64,000 bases of DNA from Sva-07 sp963728355 (GCA_963728355.1 CAVSJQ010000022.1:706275-770274); one strand, 5' to 3'. Shown: positions 9,422 to 19,048, numbered from the stretch's first letter. Made by a program: numbers and translations. Notes: generated by a model not told the origin, from the letters alone.

Positions 9422-10317
9422 TATCCGACGCCGAGCTCCTCGGCGTACCGGGTCCTGCAGCCAGGGTTGCAGAACCAGTGGTCCGTGCCGTCGTGGTGCA
9501 GATGCGCGGTGTCGTCGCCGATCGTGACGGTCATTCCGCACACGGGGTCGATTGCGGTGTCGGGTCGCTGTGGTTCCAGGTCGGGTTTCGGCGCCTCGAG
9601 ACCGTCGACGCGGATCGCCCGGACGACGTCGGCGAGGATCGACACGGCGATCTCCTCCGCGGTGCGAGCGCCGATGTCGACGCCGACGGGACTGTGCACG
9701 ACGCGGCGCTCCTCGGCGTCGAGGTCGAGCGATTCGATGACCGCTGCGCCCCTGGTTCGACTCGCGACGAGTCCGACGAACCCGACGCCGGCGTCGAGAG
9801 CCGCACGAATCGCTTCCTCCTCACCGCGGCCATGGCTTGCGACGAGCACGGCCGTCGCACCTTCGAACGTGGACGTGTCGTGGTCGATCGAGTAGCCGAG
9901 CGGTGTACCGAACTGCACCAGAGCGTCCGCGATGGGCGTGGTCCCGATGACGGCGATCCGAGCGGCGGGCAACTTCGGCTCCAGGAACACTTCGACGGCT
10001 CCTCCCGACAGGCACGGGTTGACCACCGTGACGGCACCCGGTGTCTCGGGGAACGGTTCGCTCCCGTCGGGGAGGATGCGCAGCAGGACCGAGTCGCCGT
10101 CCTGCAAGGCGTCGAGAGCGGCGACGCGCACGGACTCCTCGGCACACTGACCACCGACGAACCCCTCGATCGTGCCGTCGGGCAGCACGATCGCGGCATC
10201 GCCGGGACGGGCCGACGTGGGGCACTGCGCCCGCACCACCGTCGCCTGCACGAACCGTCGGCGTTGTGAGATCAGTTCGCCGACGCGAGCCGAGATCTGC
10301 TGTGCCATCGTGTGCAT
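9421..10317 (-). CDS. XdhC/CoxI family protein with C-terminal YHS domain
   Basis: About 298 residues. The N-terminal XdhC_CoxI domain carries GFVGGQCAEESVRVAALDAL and the following PCLSGGAVEVFLEP; the Rossmann part has IAVIGTTPIADALVQFG and ASHGRGEEEAIRAAL. XdhC proteins protect and sulfurate the Mo cofactor before insertion. The last 45 residues are a YHS domain (IDPVCGMTV, then HWFCNPGCRTRY), a small treble-clef-like module usually linked to metal, often copper, handling. I do not know this fusion as standard, and it fits a Cu-Mo enzyme. The ATG at 10317 overlaps the coxL stop by one base; ATG at 10308 is an alternative. Confidence 0.85.
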   Translation of the reverse strand: MHTMAQQISARVGELISQRRRFVQATVVRAQCPTSARPGDAAIVLPDGTIEGFVGGQCAEESVRVAALDALQDGDSVLLRILPDGSEPFPETPGAVTVVNPCLSGGAVEVFLEPKLPAARIAVIGTTPIADALVQFGTPLGYSIDHDTSTFEGATAVLVASHGRGEEEAIRAALDAGVGFVGLVASRTRGAAVIESLDLDAEERRVVHSPVGVDIGARTAEEIAVSILADVVRAIRVDGLEAPKPDLEPQRPDTAIDPVCGMTVTIGDDTAHLHHDGTDHWFCNPGCRTRYAEELGVG

Positions 10318-12728
10318 CAGATCGGGGGCGTGTGGTTGCCCTGCATCGTCTCCCACACGCGGCTCGGAGTCAGGGGCATGTCGGCGTGCCGGATCCCGTA
10401 GGGCTTGAGCGCATCGACGACAGCGTTGACGATGGCCGGCGGCGACCCGACGGTGGCCGACTCACCGACGCCCTTCGCGCCGATGGGGTGATGAGGCGAG
10501 GGCGTGACGGTGTGACCGGTCTCCCAGTCCGGAACCTCCATCGCCGTGGGGATGAGGTAGTCCATGAGCGATCCGGCGAGACAGTTGCCGGCTTCGTCGA
10601 AGGAGATCATCTCCATCAACGCCATGCCGACGCCGTCGGTGAGGCCGCCGTGCACCTGACCCTCGATGATCATGGGGTTGATCTGGGTGCCGCAGTCGTC
10701 GACGGCGATGAATCGCCGAACCTTGACCTCGGCGGTGCCGGGATCGATGTCGACCACGCAGATGTAGGCGCCGAAGGGATACGTGAGGTTCTCGGGGTTG
10801 TAGCAGATCTGTGCTTCGAGGCCGCCTTCCACACCTTCGGGCAGGTCGCCGGCGCCGTGGGCCCTCATGGCGACGTCCTGGATGGTCACGGACTTCTCGG
10901 GGTCGCCCTTCACACGGAACGTTCCCGCTTCGTACTCGATGTCGGCGACCGACACCTCGAGCATCCCCGATGCGATGATCTGTGCCTTGTCGCGCACCTT
11001 CCTGGCAACGAGGGCTGCGGCGGCACCGGACACTGGAGTGGAGCGCGAGCCGTAGGTGCCCAGACCGAACGGGGTGTTGTCGGTGTCGCCGTGTACGACA
11101 TCGATGTCCTCCGGGGGGATGCCGATCTCCTCGGCGATGATCTGCGCGAACGTCGTCTCGTGACCCTGTCCCTGGGTCTGGACCGACAACCGCACGACAG
11201 CCTTGCCGGTCGGATGGATGCGGAGTTCGCAGCCGTCGGCCATGCCGAGGCCGAGGATGTCCATGTCCTTGCGCGGTCCCGCGCCGACCGCCTCGGTGAA
11301 GAACGAGATCCCGATGCCCATCAGTTCGCCGCGTTCGCGCTTCTCCGCCTGTTCTCTGCGGAGCTCGTCGTACCCGGCCATGGCCATGGCCTTGCGCATC
11401 GCCGGTTCGTAATTGCCCGAGTCGTAGACCCATCCGGTCTTCGTCTCGTACGGGAACTGATCGGGTTGGATGAAGTTCTTCAGACGCAGTTCAGCGGGGT
11501 CCATGTCGAGTTCGTGGGCGAGCACGTCGACCATCCGCTCGACGAGGTAGACGGCCTCGGTGATCCGGAACGAACAGGCATAGGCGACACCGCCCGGCGC
11601 CTTGTTCGTGAAGACGGCCGTCATGTGGGCGTATGCCGCTTCGAGGTCGTAGCTGCCGGTGAACACACCGAAGAAACCTGCGGGGTACTTCGTGGGGGAA
11701 GCCACACCGTTGAAGGCCCCGTGATCGGCGAGCACGTGGGTACGGATGGCGCGGATCTTGCCGTCCTTCGACGCAGCGATCTCGCCGCGCATGATGTAGT
11801 CACGAGCGAAGCCGGTGCTCACGAGGTTTTCGGTGCGGTCCTCCATCCACTTCACCGGCTTGCCGATGACGAGCGAAGCCACGATGGCGCAGACGTATCC
11901 AGGGTAGATCGGCACCTTGCCGCCGAAGCCGCCTCCGATGTCGGGAGCGATGATGCGGATCTTGTGCTCGGGCAGTCCGGAGACGAGTGCGTACACCGTG
12001 CGGTGGGCGTGTGGCGCCTGGGTGGTGCTCCACAGCGTGAGCTTTCCGGACACCCGCTCGTAGTCGGCAACACAGCCACAGGTCTCCATGGGGGCAGGGT
12101 GCACGCGCGGGTACACGATGTCCTCGCTCACGACCACTTCGGCGTCGGCGAACACCGCCTCGGTGGCGTCCTTGTCGCCGGTCTCCCAGTCGAAGCAGTG
12201 ATTGTTCGTCTTGCCGGCGAGGTCGTCGCGGATGATCGGGGCGTCGGGTTCGAGCGCCTTGCGGACGTCGATCACCGCATCGAGATCGTCGTACTCGACG
12301 TCGATCAGCTCGAGTGCGTCACGTGCCGAGTACCGATCCTCGGCGACGACGAACGCCACCTCCTGGTGCTGGAAGCGCACCTTGTCCGTGGCCAGCACGG
12401 CCTGGACGTCGTTCGAGAGGGTGGGCATCCAGGCCAGGTTCTTCTCGGCGAGGTCTGCCCCGGTGATGACGGCGACCACCTTGGGATGAGCTTCCGCGGC
12501 GGACTTGTCGATGCTGACGATCCGTGCGTGCGCCAGGGGTGATCGCAGGATGGCGAGGTGCAGCATGCCGGGCAACTGGACGTCGTCGCAGTACTGGCCC
12601 ATGCCCCGCACGAAGCGAGGATCCTCCTTGCGGAGCATGCGCCCGAATCCAACGGGCTTGTGGTCGTTCAGGTTGTTGTCGGGCGTCGGCACGGCGTTGG
12701 TGTCGACGGTGTCGTCGGTGACGGTCAT
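10317..12728 (-). CDS. coxL: CoxL: aerobic CO dehydrogenase large subunit, form I
   Basis: An 803-residue molybdenum hydroxylase large subunit. The active-site loop AYACSFR at residues 382-388 is the AYxCSFR signature of form I, genuine aerobic CO dehydrogenase; C385 should bridge copper to molybdenum. Other family motifs are GGGFGGK (264-270), QGQGHETT (519-526) and the C-terminal GAKGVGESATVGSPP with the catalytic Glu. The enzyme oxidises CO with water to CO2 and passes electrons through CoxS and CoxM to the respiratory chain. ATG overlaps the coxS stop (ATGA). Confidence 0.96.
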   Translation of the reverse strand: MTVTDDTVDTNAVPTPDNNLNDHKPVGFGRMLRKEDPRFVRGMGQYCDDVQLPGMLHLAILRSPLAHARIVSIDKSAAEAHPKVVAVITGADLAEKNLAWMPTLSNDVQAVLATDKVRFQHQEVAFVVAEDRYSARDALELIDVEYDDLDAVIDVRKALEPDAPIIRDDLAGKTNNHCFDWETGDKDATEAVFADAEVVVSEDIVYPRVHPAPMETCGCVADYERVSGKLTLWSTTQAPHAHRTVYALVSGLPEHKIRIIAPDIGGGFGGKVPIYPGYVCAIVASLVIGKPVKWMEDRTENLVSTGFARDYIMRGEIAASKDGKIRAIRTHVLADHGAFNGVASPTKYPAGFFGVFTGSYDLEAAYAHMTAVFTNKAPGGVAYACSFRITEAVYLVERMVDVLAHELDMDPAELRLKNFIQPDQFPYETKTGWVYDSGNYEPAMRKAMAMAGYDELRREQAEKRERGELMGIGISFFTEAVGAGPRKDMDILGLGMADGCELRIHPTGKAVVRLSVQTQGQGHETTFAQIIAEEIGIPPEDIDVVHGDTDNTPFGLGTYGSRSTPVSGAAAALVARKVRDKAQIIASGMLEVSVADIEYEAGTFRVKGDPEKSVTIQDVAMRAHGAGDLPEGVEGGLEAQICYNPENLTYPFGAYICVVDIDPGTAEVKVRRFIAVDDCGTQINPMIIEGQVHGGLTDGVGMALMEMISFDEAGNCLAGSLMDYLIPTAMEVPDWETGHTVTPSPHHPIGAKGVGESATVGSPPAIVNAVVDALKPYGIRHADMPLTPSRVWETMQGNHTPPI

Positions 12729-13225
12729 GAGGCGCTCCCGGTGGCGTTGAGTGAGACTGCGTGTTCGCGTTCCTTGGCGGCCGCCCACTGGATCGAACGG
12801 ATGATGGTCGAGTACCCGGTGCACCGGCAGATCTGGCCGCTGATCGCTTCGCGGATGTCGTGATCGGTGGGATCCGGGTTGCGGTCGATGAGCGCTCGGG
12901 CGGTCATCATCATCCCCGGCGTGCAGAACCCGCACTGCAGACCGTGGCACTGGATGAAGCCCTCCTGGACCGGGTCGAGCTGGCCCTCGACCTCGAGGCC
13001 CTCGACGGTTCGCACGTCGTGGCCACCCGCCATCGCGGCGAGCGTGGTGCAGCTCTTGACAGGTTCACCGTCGACCCACACGACGCAGGTGCCGCAGTTG
13101 CTGGTGTCACATCCCCAGTGGGTGCCGGTCATGCCCAGGTGGTCGCGCAGGTAGTGCACGAGCAGTGTGCGCGGCTCGATGTCGCTCGTGACCGCTTCAC
13201 CGTTGATGTTCATCGTGACGTCCAT
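12725..13225 (-). CDS. coxS: CoxS: CO dehydrogenase small iron-sulfur subunit
   Basis: A 166-residue protein with two [2Fe-2S] sites. The plant-ferredoxin-type cluster uses C39, C44, C47 and C59 (WGCDTSNCGTC, then SCT). The four-helix-bundle cluster uses C98, C101, C133 and C135 (CGFCTPGM, CRCTGY). It carries electrons from the molybdenum site in CoxL to FAD in CoxM. Length is normal for the family. Order M-S-L matches the standard CODH operon. Confidence 0.95.
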   Translation of the reverse strand: MDVTMNINGEAVTSDIEPRTLLVHYLRDHLGMTGTHWGCDTSNCGTCVVWVDGEPVKSCTTLAAMAGGHDVRTVEGLEVEGQLDPVQEGFIQCHGLQCGFCTPGMMMTARALIDRNPDPTDHDIREAISGQICRCTGYSTIIRSIQWAAAKEREHAVSLNATGSAS

Positions 13226-13248
13226 GTCATGGTCCCTTTCGTGCCTGC

Positions 13249-14124
13249 TCAGGCGTTTCCTGTGGCGCGTTCGACGGCCTTGCGAAGCGAACGGATCGTG
13301 AGTTCCTTCGCGAGGTGGGTCTTGTAGGCGACGGTTCCCCGCGTGTCCTCGGCGGGTGAACAGTTGTCAGCGGCGATCTGCCCGACGAGCGCATACAGCT
13401 CCTCCGACGGTGACTGGCCGCGCAGCGCAGCCGAGATCGGCTCGATGTTCGTGAGATTCGGACCAACGGCGCACAAACCGACGCGGCCGTCGGCGATGAC
13501 ATCACCGTTCATCGTGACAGCCGCTCCTGCGGATGCGACGGCCCAGTCGCCGGCGCGACGTTCCACCTTGTGATAGGCGCTCGAGGAGTTGGGCCTGATC
13601 GGGACCCGAACCTCGGTGAGCATCTCGCCGTCACCGACCGCTGTCTCGTACGGCCCACGATGGAAGTCGTGCATCGACACGACCCGTTCGCCCGACCCGT
13701 TGCGGATCACGCACTGCGCCTCGACGGCGTCGCAGACGGCGGACAGATCCTCCGACGGGTCTGCCTGGCAGAGCGAACCACCCAGCGTGCCGCGATTGCG
13801 GACCACCGGGTCGGCGATCACCCGTTCGGCATCCCGGAAGATCGGCAGGACACGTGCGAGTTCGTCGCTCTCGAGCAGCTCGCGATGGCGGGTGAGCGCG
13901 CCGATGCGAACCTCGTTGCCCGAGACTCGAATGTACGACAGCTCGGTACTGAGGTCGTTGATGTCGATCAAGTACTCCGGGTTGGCGAGCCGGAGCTTCA
14001 TCATGGGCAGAAGACTGTGACCCCCTGCGACGATGCGTGCTTCACTGCCGAGCCGTTCCATCAGCGCGATCGCGTGGTCGACGCTCGTTGCTCGTTCGTA
14101 TTCGAACGGCGCTGGTACCTGCAT
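13249..14124 (-). CDS. coxM: CoxM: CO dehydrogenase FAD-binding medium subunit
   Basis: A 291-residue FAD-binding subunit. The two flavin motifs are AGGHSLLP (33-40) and TLGGSLCQADP (113-123). The C-terminal CO_deh_flav_C domain ends KELTIRSLRKAVERA. It takes electrons from CoxS and passes them to the respiratory chain. ATG at 14122-14124 follows GGGGG at a good distance; the frame is open further upstream, but that part overlaps the divergent regulator. First gene of the operon, with a 23-bp gap to coxS. Confidence 0.94.
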   Translation of the reverse strand: MQVPAPFEYERATSVDHAIALMERLGSEARIVAGGHSLLPMMKLRLANPEYLIDINDLSTELSYIRVSGNEVRIGALTRHRELLESDELARVLPIFRDAERVIADPVVRNRGTLGGSLCQADPSEDLSAVCDAVEAQCVIRNGSGERVVSMHDFHRGPYETAVGDGEMLTEVRVPIRPNSSSAYHKVERRAGDWAVASAGAAVTMNGDVIADGRVGLCAVGPNLTNIEPISAALRGQSPSEELYALVGQIAADNCSPAEDTRGTVAYKTHLAKELTIRSLRKAVERATGNA

Positions 14125-14218
14125 GGTGCCCCCTTCTGCTTGTCCCCTGCGTTCACTGTGGACCCGTTGCTCACCCCGAGTCAACGCGGACTTCAGCAAA
14201 TGGTTAACTTGCGTCGAT
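14125..14218. promoter_or_regulatory. Divergent promoter region between coxM and the LysR gene
   Basis: The 94 bp between two divergent starts must hold both promoters and probably the regulator's operator. It includes GGTTAAC, whose core GTTAAC is palindromic, and TTGCTCACCCCGAGTCAA, an imperfect dyad of the T-N11-A kind used by LysR proteins. No experimental site can be claimed. Confidence 0.45.
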
Positions 14219-15169
14219 GTGACGCCGACGCAGCTCCGAACGTTTGCCGCCATTGCCCGTCACGGAAGTTCGAGAGCGGCTGCGCTCGAGCTCGGCGTCA
14301 CCGAAGCTGCCGTATCCGGCCACGTCGCCGCTCTGCGCAAGGAGCTCGGCGATGAGTTGTTCCGCCGCTCCGGGGTCGGTCTCGGCTTCACCCCCGGTGG
14401 GTTGCGTCTCGCCGCACGTGCGGTGGAGCTGCTCGGGTTGCAGGACCAGACTCGCCATGAGGTCCGGGCGGCCGCCGACGGGCAGCGGATCCTCCGGATC
14501 GCTGTTTCATCGCTGTTCGGCGAGTATGCCGCGCCAGGACTCATCGAGTTGTTCTCCACCCGGGCCGACGACCTCGAGGTGGAGATGAGCGTCTGTGCAC
14601 CGAGCGATTTCGAGCGGTTGTTGGTGGCCCGAGCCATCGACGTCGCGATCGGTCCAGCGATGCACCCACCGCGTGAAGGCATCGCAACGAAGGAGTTCCT
14701 CCGCTACCAGATCGTGGCGGTCGTTGGTGTGAAGCACGTACTCGCCACCACCAACTCCAGAGATCTGGCGTCCCACACGTGGCTGCTCGGGCCGTCAGCA
14801 GTCGATCCGTCGAGCAGCGCGGCGCGGATGCTGCAGCGTCTCGGTGTCGCCGAGCAGCAACAGCGGATCTTCCAGAACCATGCTGCCGCGCTCGCCGAGG
14901 CGCGAGCCGGCCACGGCATTGCGCTGTGTCCGATGCACATGTTGGCAGCAGAACTCGGCGACGGCCGGTTGGTGCGGGTCCAGGCGCCCGGGACCATGAT
15001 CGATGGCGTGTACGTGACCTACACGCTGCGCCGAGAGGTACCGAACCCGGTGGCGAGCGAACTCGTGCGCTTCATCTCCACGCCGCGGGCCATCCAGGCG
15101 ATGCTCACGGGGAGCGGCGCGAACGTCAGCCGCTTTCGTCCCCGAGTCCACGTCACGCTGTGGAGTTGA
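14219..15169 (+). CDS. LysR-family regulator divergent from the cox operon (CutR-like)
   Basis: A 316-residue LysR-type regulator. The N-terminal helix-turn-helix spans about 3-60 (TPTQLRTFAAIARHGSSRAA, then LGVTEAAVSGHVAALRKELG), followed by the periplasmic-binding-protein-like effector domain from about residue 90. GTG at 14219 starts two codons before the first HTH helix. In mycobacteria the LysR protein CutR sits next to and activates the CODH genes cutBCA; the same arrangement here suggests that this protein controls the cox operon, though the inducer is unknown. Confidence 0.85.
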   Translation: MTPTQLRTFAAIARHGSSRAAALELGVTEAAVSGHVAALRKELGDELFRRSGVGLGFTPGGLRLAARAVELLGLQDQTRHEVRAAADGQRILRIAVSSLFGEYAAPGLIELFSTRADDLEVEMSVCAPSDFERLLVARAIDVAIGPAMHPPREGIATKEFLRYQIVAVVGVKHVLATTNSRDLASHTWLLGPSAVDPSSSAARMLQRLGVAEQQQRIFQNHAAALAEARAGHGIALCPMHMLAAELGDGRLVRVQAPGTMIDGVYVTYTLRREVPNPVASELVRFISTPRAIQAMLTGSGANVSRFRPRVHVTLWS

Positions 15170-15928
15170 CGCGGTTGGGTGCCGGACCGGCAGGCGGGCG
15201 ATGCTCCGACTGATCTGTGGGCGGTCAGTCCATGGATCGAGCTCCGATTCAACGATCTCGACACCTTCGCGAATCTCGAGGCGCAGACCCACCGCCGATT
15301 CGTCAAGTCGCACACGCCAGCGGACGCGATTCCGTTCGACGACCAGTGTCGGTACATCACCGTCAATCGCGATCTTCGCGATGTGCTGATGTCATGGGCG
15401 AACCACCGCACGGCGATGCATCGATTCGCCATCGAAGCCCTCGACGAGATGTCGGCCGCCGACGGCGTGACCCCGCTCGATCCCGATTGGGACGGGGATC
15501 TCGATCAACTCTTCGACGAGGTCATGACCGAGTTCGCTCCACTCGAACATGTCCCGACCTGGTGGAATCTCCGTGACGAGCCGAACGTTCTGCACGTCCA
15601 CTTCGACGACCTCCGAGTTGACCTCGCCGGCGAGGTGCGGCGAATCGCGGATTTCCTCAGGATCGTCGTGCCCGAGGAGTCGTGGCCTCACGTGGTCGAG
15701 CGGTGTTCGCTCGAAGCGATGCGCGAGGCGGGCAGGGCGATCGAGATGATCGGGATGGGCTTCGAAGGCGGCACCGACGCGTTCTTCCATCAGGGAACGA
15801 GTCGGCGATGGGACGGTGCGCTGTCCGGCTCCCTGGCGGCCCGGATCGACGAAGCCCTGGCAACGCTCCCCACCGACGTGACCGCGTGGCTCCAGCACGG
15901 CTCGACCGCCCTACGCGAGCGAGCCTGA
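15170..15928 (+). pseudogene. Sulfotransferase, N-terminally truncated remnant
   Basis: About 250 codons of a cytosolic-type sulfotransferase. The 3'-phosphate-binding and core segments are there: RFVKSHTPADAIPFD, YITVNRDLRDVLMSWANH, WNLRDEPNVLHVHFDDLR, and the C-terminal FEGGTDAFFHQGTSRRW. The N-terminal PKSGTTW loop that binds the 5'-phosphosulfate of PAPS is missing, and the frame begins directly after the TGA of the LysR gene. There is therefore no room for it. GTG at 15179 is the only possible start. Probably an inactive deletion remnant. Confidence 0.75.
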
Positions 15929-16206
15929 AGCCCGATGGCGACGCAGCGCCCCGGTCATCAGGCGCGGTGACCTGGCGTAGCGCCCTGACGTGATTCGCTA
16001 CGTCGAACCGTCAGCGCGCGACGGTCGGTTCGGGTCGGCCGTCAACTCGGCAAAGCAAGGGCGGGCTGTAGCGAGATCGTCGGGGACGAGCACCTCGAAG
16101 GCGATTGATCTGCTCGTCCTCCAGCACCGAAATCCCGATCACGGCTGCGCCGATGATCCCGTCCGCGCCCATCATCTCTGCGACACCCCCTCGTCATGAT
16201 GGGGGA

Positions 16207-17445
16207 ATGAGTTCGACGGCGACATCGACGCAGTGGGGCGCAGCGCTCGACCTTGCCGACGATGCCACCGTCGCGGTGCGACGCTCGCGCGCCGTCCAAC
16301 TCGACGCCGTCCACGGCGTGGTCGAGTCGGGCCGCTGGCACCTCCACGGCTTCCGCTCGCCGCATGCATGGCTGACCACGACCACGGGCGAGGCGCCCGG
16401 CGCCGTGCGCACCACGTTGCATCTGGCCGACCGCATCCAACGCATGCCGATCGTCAAGGAGCGCTTCGCCGACGGCCTCCTCGCCGAATCCGCCCTGCGC
16501 CTGCTCGCCGACGCCTGGCACGACGACATCGCCGATGCGTTCGCACGAGACGAGGAACTCCTGGCGGGCTGGGCGATGACCCTGGCCCACCGCGACTTCA
16601 AGATGGTGCTGCAGACCTGGCGACTTCATGCCGACCCCGACGGCGCCGAGCGAACCGCACAGGAACAGTTCCAGTCGCGGTCGCTGCACTTGTCCGAGCT
16701 CCTCGACAGCATGGGCCGACTCGACGGACTGCTCGATCCCGAAGGCTTTCGAATCGTCCAGGAAGCCATCCGCGCACTCGCGCAACGGGCTGACGGCGAC
16801 GAGCGCACCGCCGCTCAACGGCGCGCCGACGCACTCGTCGCGATGGCCAAACAGGCACTCGCCGAGTTCGAACCGACACTCGGCGCCAAGCGCAGCCGAC
16901 CCAAGGTCGTCGCCACCGCCGCCTACGACGACCTCGTCGCCGCCACGAAGGGCGGCATCCTCGACACCAACTCCGGGCGCACCACCCTCACCGCGCAGGC
17001 CGTGCGCCGCATCGCCTGCGATGCCGGCATCCACCGGCTCATCACCGGCCCCGAGAGCACGATCCTCGACTACGGACGGCAAACCCGCACCGTGTCCGAT
17101 ACGCAGTTCGATGCGCTCGCACTACGCGACCACGGCTGCCGGATCCTCGGCTGCCCCATCCCTCCGGGCGGCTGCGACGCCCACCACAGCATCCACTGGG
17201 CCGACGACGGCAACACCGACCTCGACGATCTCGTGCTCGCCTGCTGGTACCACCACCACTGGCTCCACGAACAGCACTGGAGTATCCAGCCCCTCGGGGC
17301 CGGCCACTTCATCCTCGTCGACCCGGATGGCACCACCCATCCGCTCAAGCCGCCCCTGATCGGCCTCGCCCTCCCACCGGCACTGCCGTTCGAGCCGCCT
17401 CACCAGCAGGCCACGTCAGCCGGAGCGCCGACGGTTGGTCAATGA
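16207..17445 (+). CDS. DUF222 / HNH endonuclease family protein
   Basis: A 412-residue protein of the actinobacterial DUF222-HNH family (13E12-like). The N-terminal helical DUF222 region spans about 1-290; the C-terminal HNH module has ILGCPIPPGGCDAHHSIHW, then DDLVLACWYHHHWLH, with the Cys, His and Asn/His metal and catalytic positions. These genes are multi-copy in actinobacteria and behave like mobile or phage-related elements; the target is unknown. ATG at 16207 is preceded by a GGGGG run. Confidence 0.85.
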   Translation: MSSTATSTQWGAALDLADDATVAVRRSRAVQLDAVHGVVESGRWHLHGFRSPHAWLTTTTGEAPGAVRTTLHLADRIQRMPIVKERFADGLLAESALRLLADAWHDDIADAFARDEELLAGWAMTLAHRDFKMVLQTWRLHADPDGAERTAQEQFQSRSLHLSELLDSMGRLDGLLDPEGFRIVQEAIRALAQRADGDERTAAQRRADALVAMAKQALAEFEPTLGAKRSRPKVVATAAYDDLVAATKGGILDTNSGRTTLTAQAVRRIACDAGIHRLITGPESTILDYGRQTRTVSDTQFDALALRDHGCRILGCPIPPGGCDAHHSIHWADDGNTDLDDLVLACWYHHHWLHEQHWSIQPLGAGHFILVDPDGTTHPLKPPLIGLALPPALPFEPPHQQATSAGAPTVGQ

Positions 17446-17500
17446 CGTCGATCGACGAGATCCCGGACACGCAGCGCGCGCCGATTCGCAGCTCCCCGTC

Positions 17501-18280
17501 TCAACGTCGTTCGGTCGGCACGATCGAGTTGCTGTGCAGGTCGAACCGCGTGTTGCCGTCGAGGATGCAGCGCTGCAGATGTGCACCCGCTGGCACCTCG
17601 CCGCCGGCCAGCACGAGGCACTGCTCCGCCGTCCCGTCGACGGTCGCACCCGGCTCGACAACGGTGCTGCCTCCGCTCTCGACGAGATTCGCCGCCAACA
17701 GGTTGGCCGGCGTCCCCGCGTCGATCGCCAGACCGGTGAACGGGACGAGGAGCACCTCACCGTCCGCCAATTGCCCCTTCCACACGTCCCGATACAGATC
17801 CTCGGTATCGGATCCGATCCGGGCAAGGGTGTCCCGGTCCATCGTCGAGAGTCCGACGAACCGCCACAGGCTGTCGAAATCAGGCGCCGCACGGTCGAGC
17901 GTGACGAGAAGGCGCGTCGGCGCCTCGTCACGCCTGCCGATGAAGTCGGCGACGTCACCGAACATGACCGAATCCGCGTTGAGCACCACGACGTCGCGGC
18001 CGCCGATCCACTCGCGCATGTTGTACAGCCCACCCGCCGTGCCAAGTGGCTCGGACCCCTCCTCGAACACCCGGACCCCGGGCGGCACGTGCGCGGCGAA
18101 CCAGTCGGTGTGCCCGCTGACGTTCAACGCGATGTCGTCGACGAAGGGACGCAGCACGTCGACCGCCCGATCGAGCAGGTTCCGTGACCCGATCGGAAAC
18201 GACGCCTTCGGACGGCTGTCCGAGAAGGGCGCCAACCGGGTTCCCCGCCCGGCCGAGAGGACCACGCCGCACACGCCCAT
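17501..18280 (-). CDS. Sugar nucleotidyltransferase (NDP-sugar pyrophosphorylase type)
   Basis: About 259 residues with the nucleotidyltransferase signature LSAGRGTRLAPFSDSRPKAS near the N-terminus and SEPLGTAGGL and VVLNADSVMFGD further on, the last holding a metal-binding aspartate. It should join a sugar 1-phosphate to an NTP with release of pyrophosphate; the sugar cannot be read from the sequence. The C-terminal 60 residues look like a short left-handed beta-helix (GSTVVEPGATVDG). ATG at 18280 was chosen over starts up to 9 codons upstream. Confidence 0.8.
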   Translation of the reverse strand: MGVCGVVLSAGRGTRLAPFSDSRPKASFPIGSRNLLDRAVDVLRPFVDDIALNVSGHTDWFAAHVPPGVRVFEEGSEPLGTAGGLYNMREWIGGRDVVVLNADSVMFGDVADFIGRRDEAPTRLLVTLDRAAPDFDSLWRFVGLSTMDRDTLARIGSDTEDLYRDVWKGQLADGEVLLVPFTGLAIDAGTPANLLAANLVESGGSTVVEPGATVDGTAEQCLVLAGGEVPAGAHLQRCILDGNTRFDLHSNSIVPTERR

Positions 18281-18334
18281 GCCGGTGACCCTAGCGAGCA
18301 GTCCCAACCGCCGATCGGTACCGATCCTGACGCC

Positions 18335-19048
18335 TCAGTCCCAGGGGAAGAACCACAGCGCCGGAAGGCCCGCGGCGAGGGCGTAGCCGGCCAGCACGGC
18401 GACGTCGGCCGCGTTCGAACCCAGGGCCGTCTCCGGTGTCGTGAAGCGCACCACGGACGGCAACCTCAGCCCGTCGATCAATCCCTGCGGCGTGTCGAGC
18501 GCGATGACCTTGCCGTCGTCGACGACGGCAACCCGATCGCAGAGGTGCTCCGCTTCGTCCATGAAGTGTGTCACGAGCACGACCGTCGTGCCGTCCTCCC
18601 GGATCTCCCGGATCAGGTCCCAGGTCGCGCGTCGCGCCTGCGGATCCAACCCCTGGGTGAGCTCGTCGAGAAAGACCAACTCGGGAGCGTTGACGAACGC
18701 CAGCGCGATGAAGAGCCGCTGGCGCTGACCGCCCGACAGGCTGTCGAAGGACTGATCCCGCTGCCCCTCCAGTCGCCATCGAGCGAGGAGCTCATCGCAA
18801 TCGACCGGGCTGCGGGCAAACGCGGCGAAGAGTTCGATCGACTCGGCGACCTTCAGTCGACCGGGCAGCGCAGAATCCTGCAGCTGTGAGCCGATCCGCT
18901 GGCGAAGCTCGGCCCCCTCGGTCGTCGGGTCGAGTCCCAGCACACGAATCGTCCCGCCGTCGCTGCTGCGCAGGCCCTGCATGCACTCCCCCGTCGTCGT
19001 CTTGCCGGCCCCGTTCGGCCCGAGAATGCCGAAGATCTCGCCTCGCAC
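18335..19048 (-). pseudogene. ABC ATPase lacking its N-terminus and fused to a permease tail
   Basis: 237 codons in frame. Present are Walker A GPNGAGKTTT, the signature LSGGQRQRL, Walker B LVFLDELTQGLD and a VTH switch. Missing is the first strand and A-loop (about 30 residues), because the frame starts at RGEIFGILG. After the DUF4162-like LPSVVRFTTPE the last 30 residues (AVLAGYALAAGLPALWFF) are hydrophobic and look like the end of an ABC-2 permease. An in-frame deletion that joined ATPase and permease explains both. Probably not functional. Confidence 0.6.

Noticed and set aside
10041..12542. An 833-codon open frame on the plus strand
   Set aside because: It is antisense to coxL, rich in His/Asp/Arg with no domain; a codon-bias shadow of the real gene.
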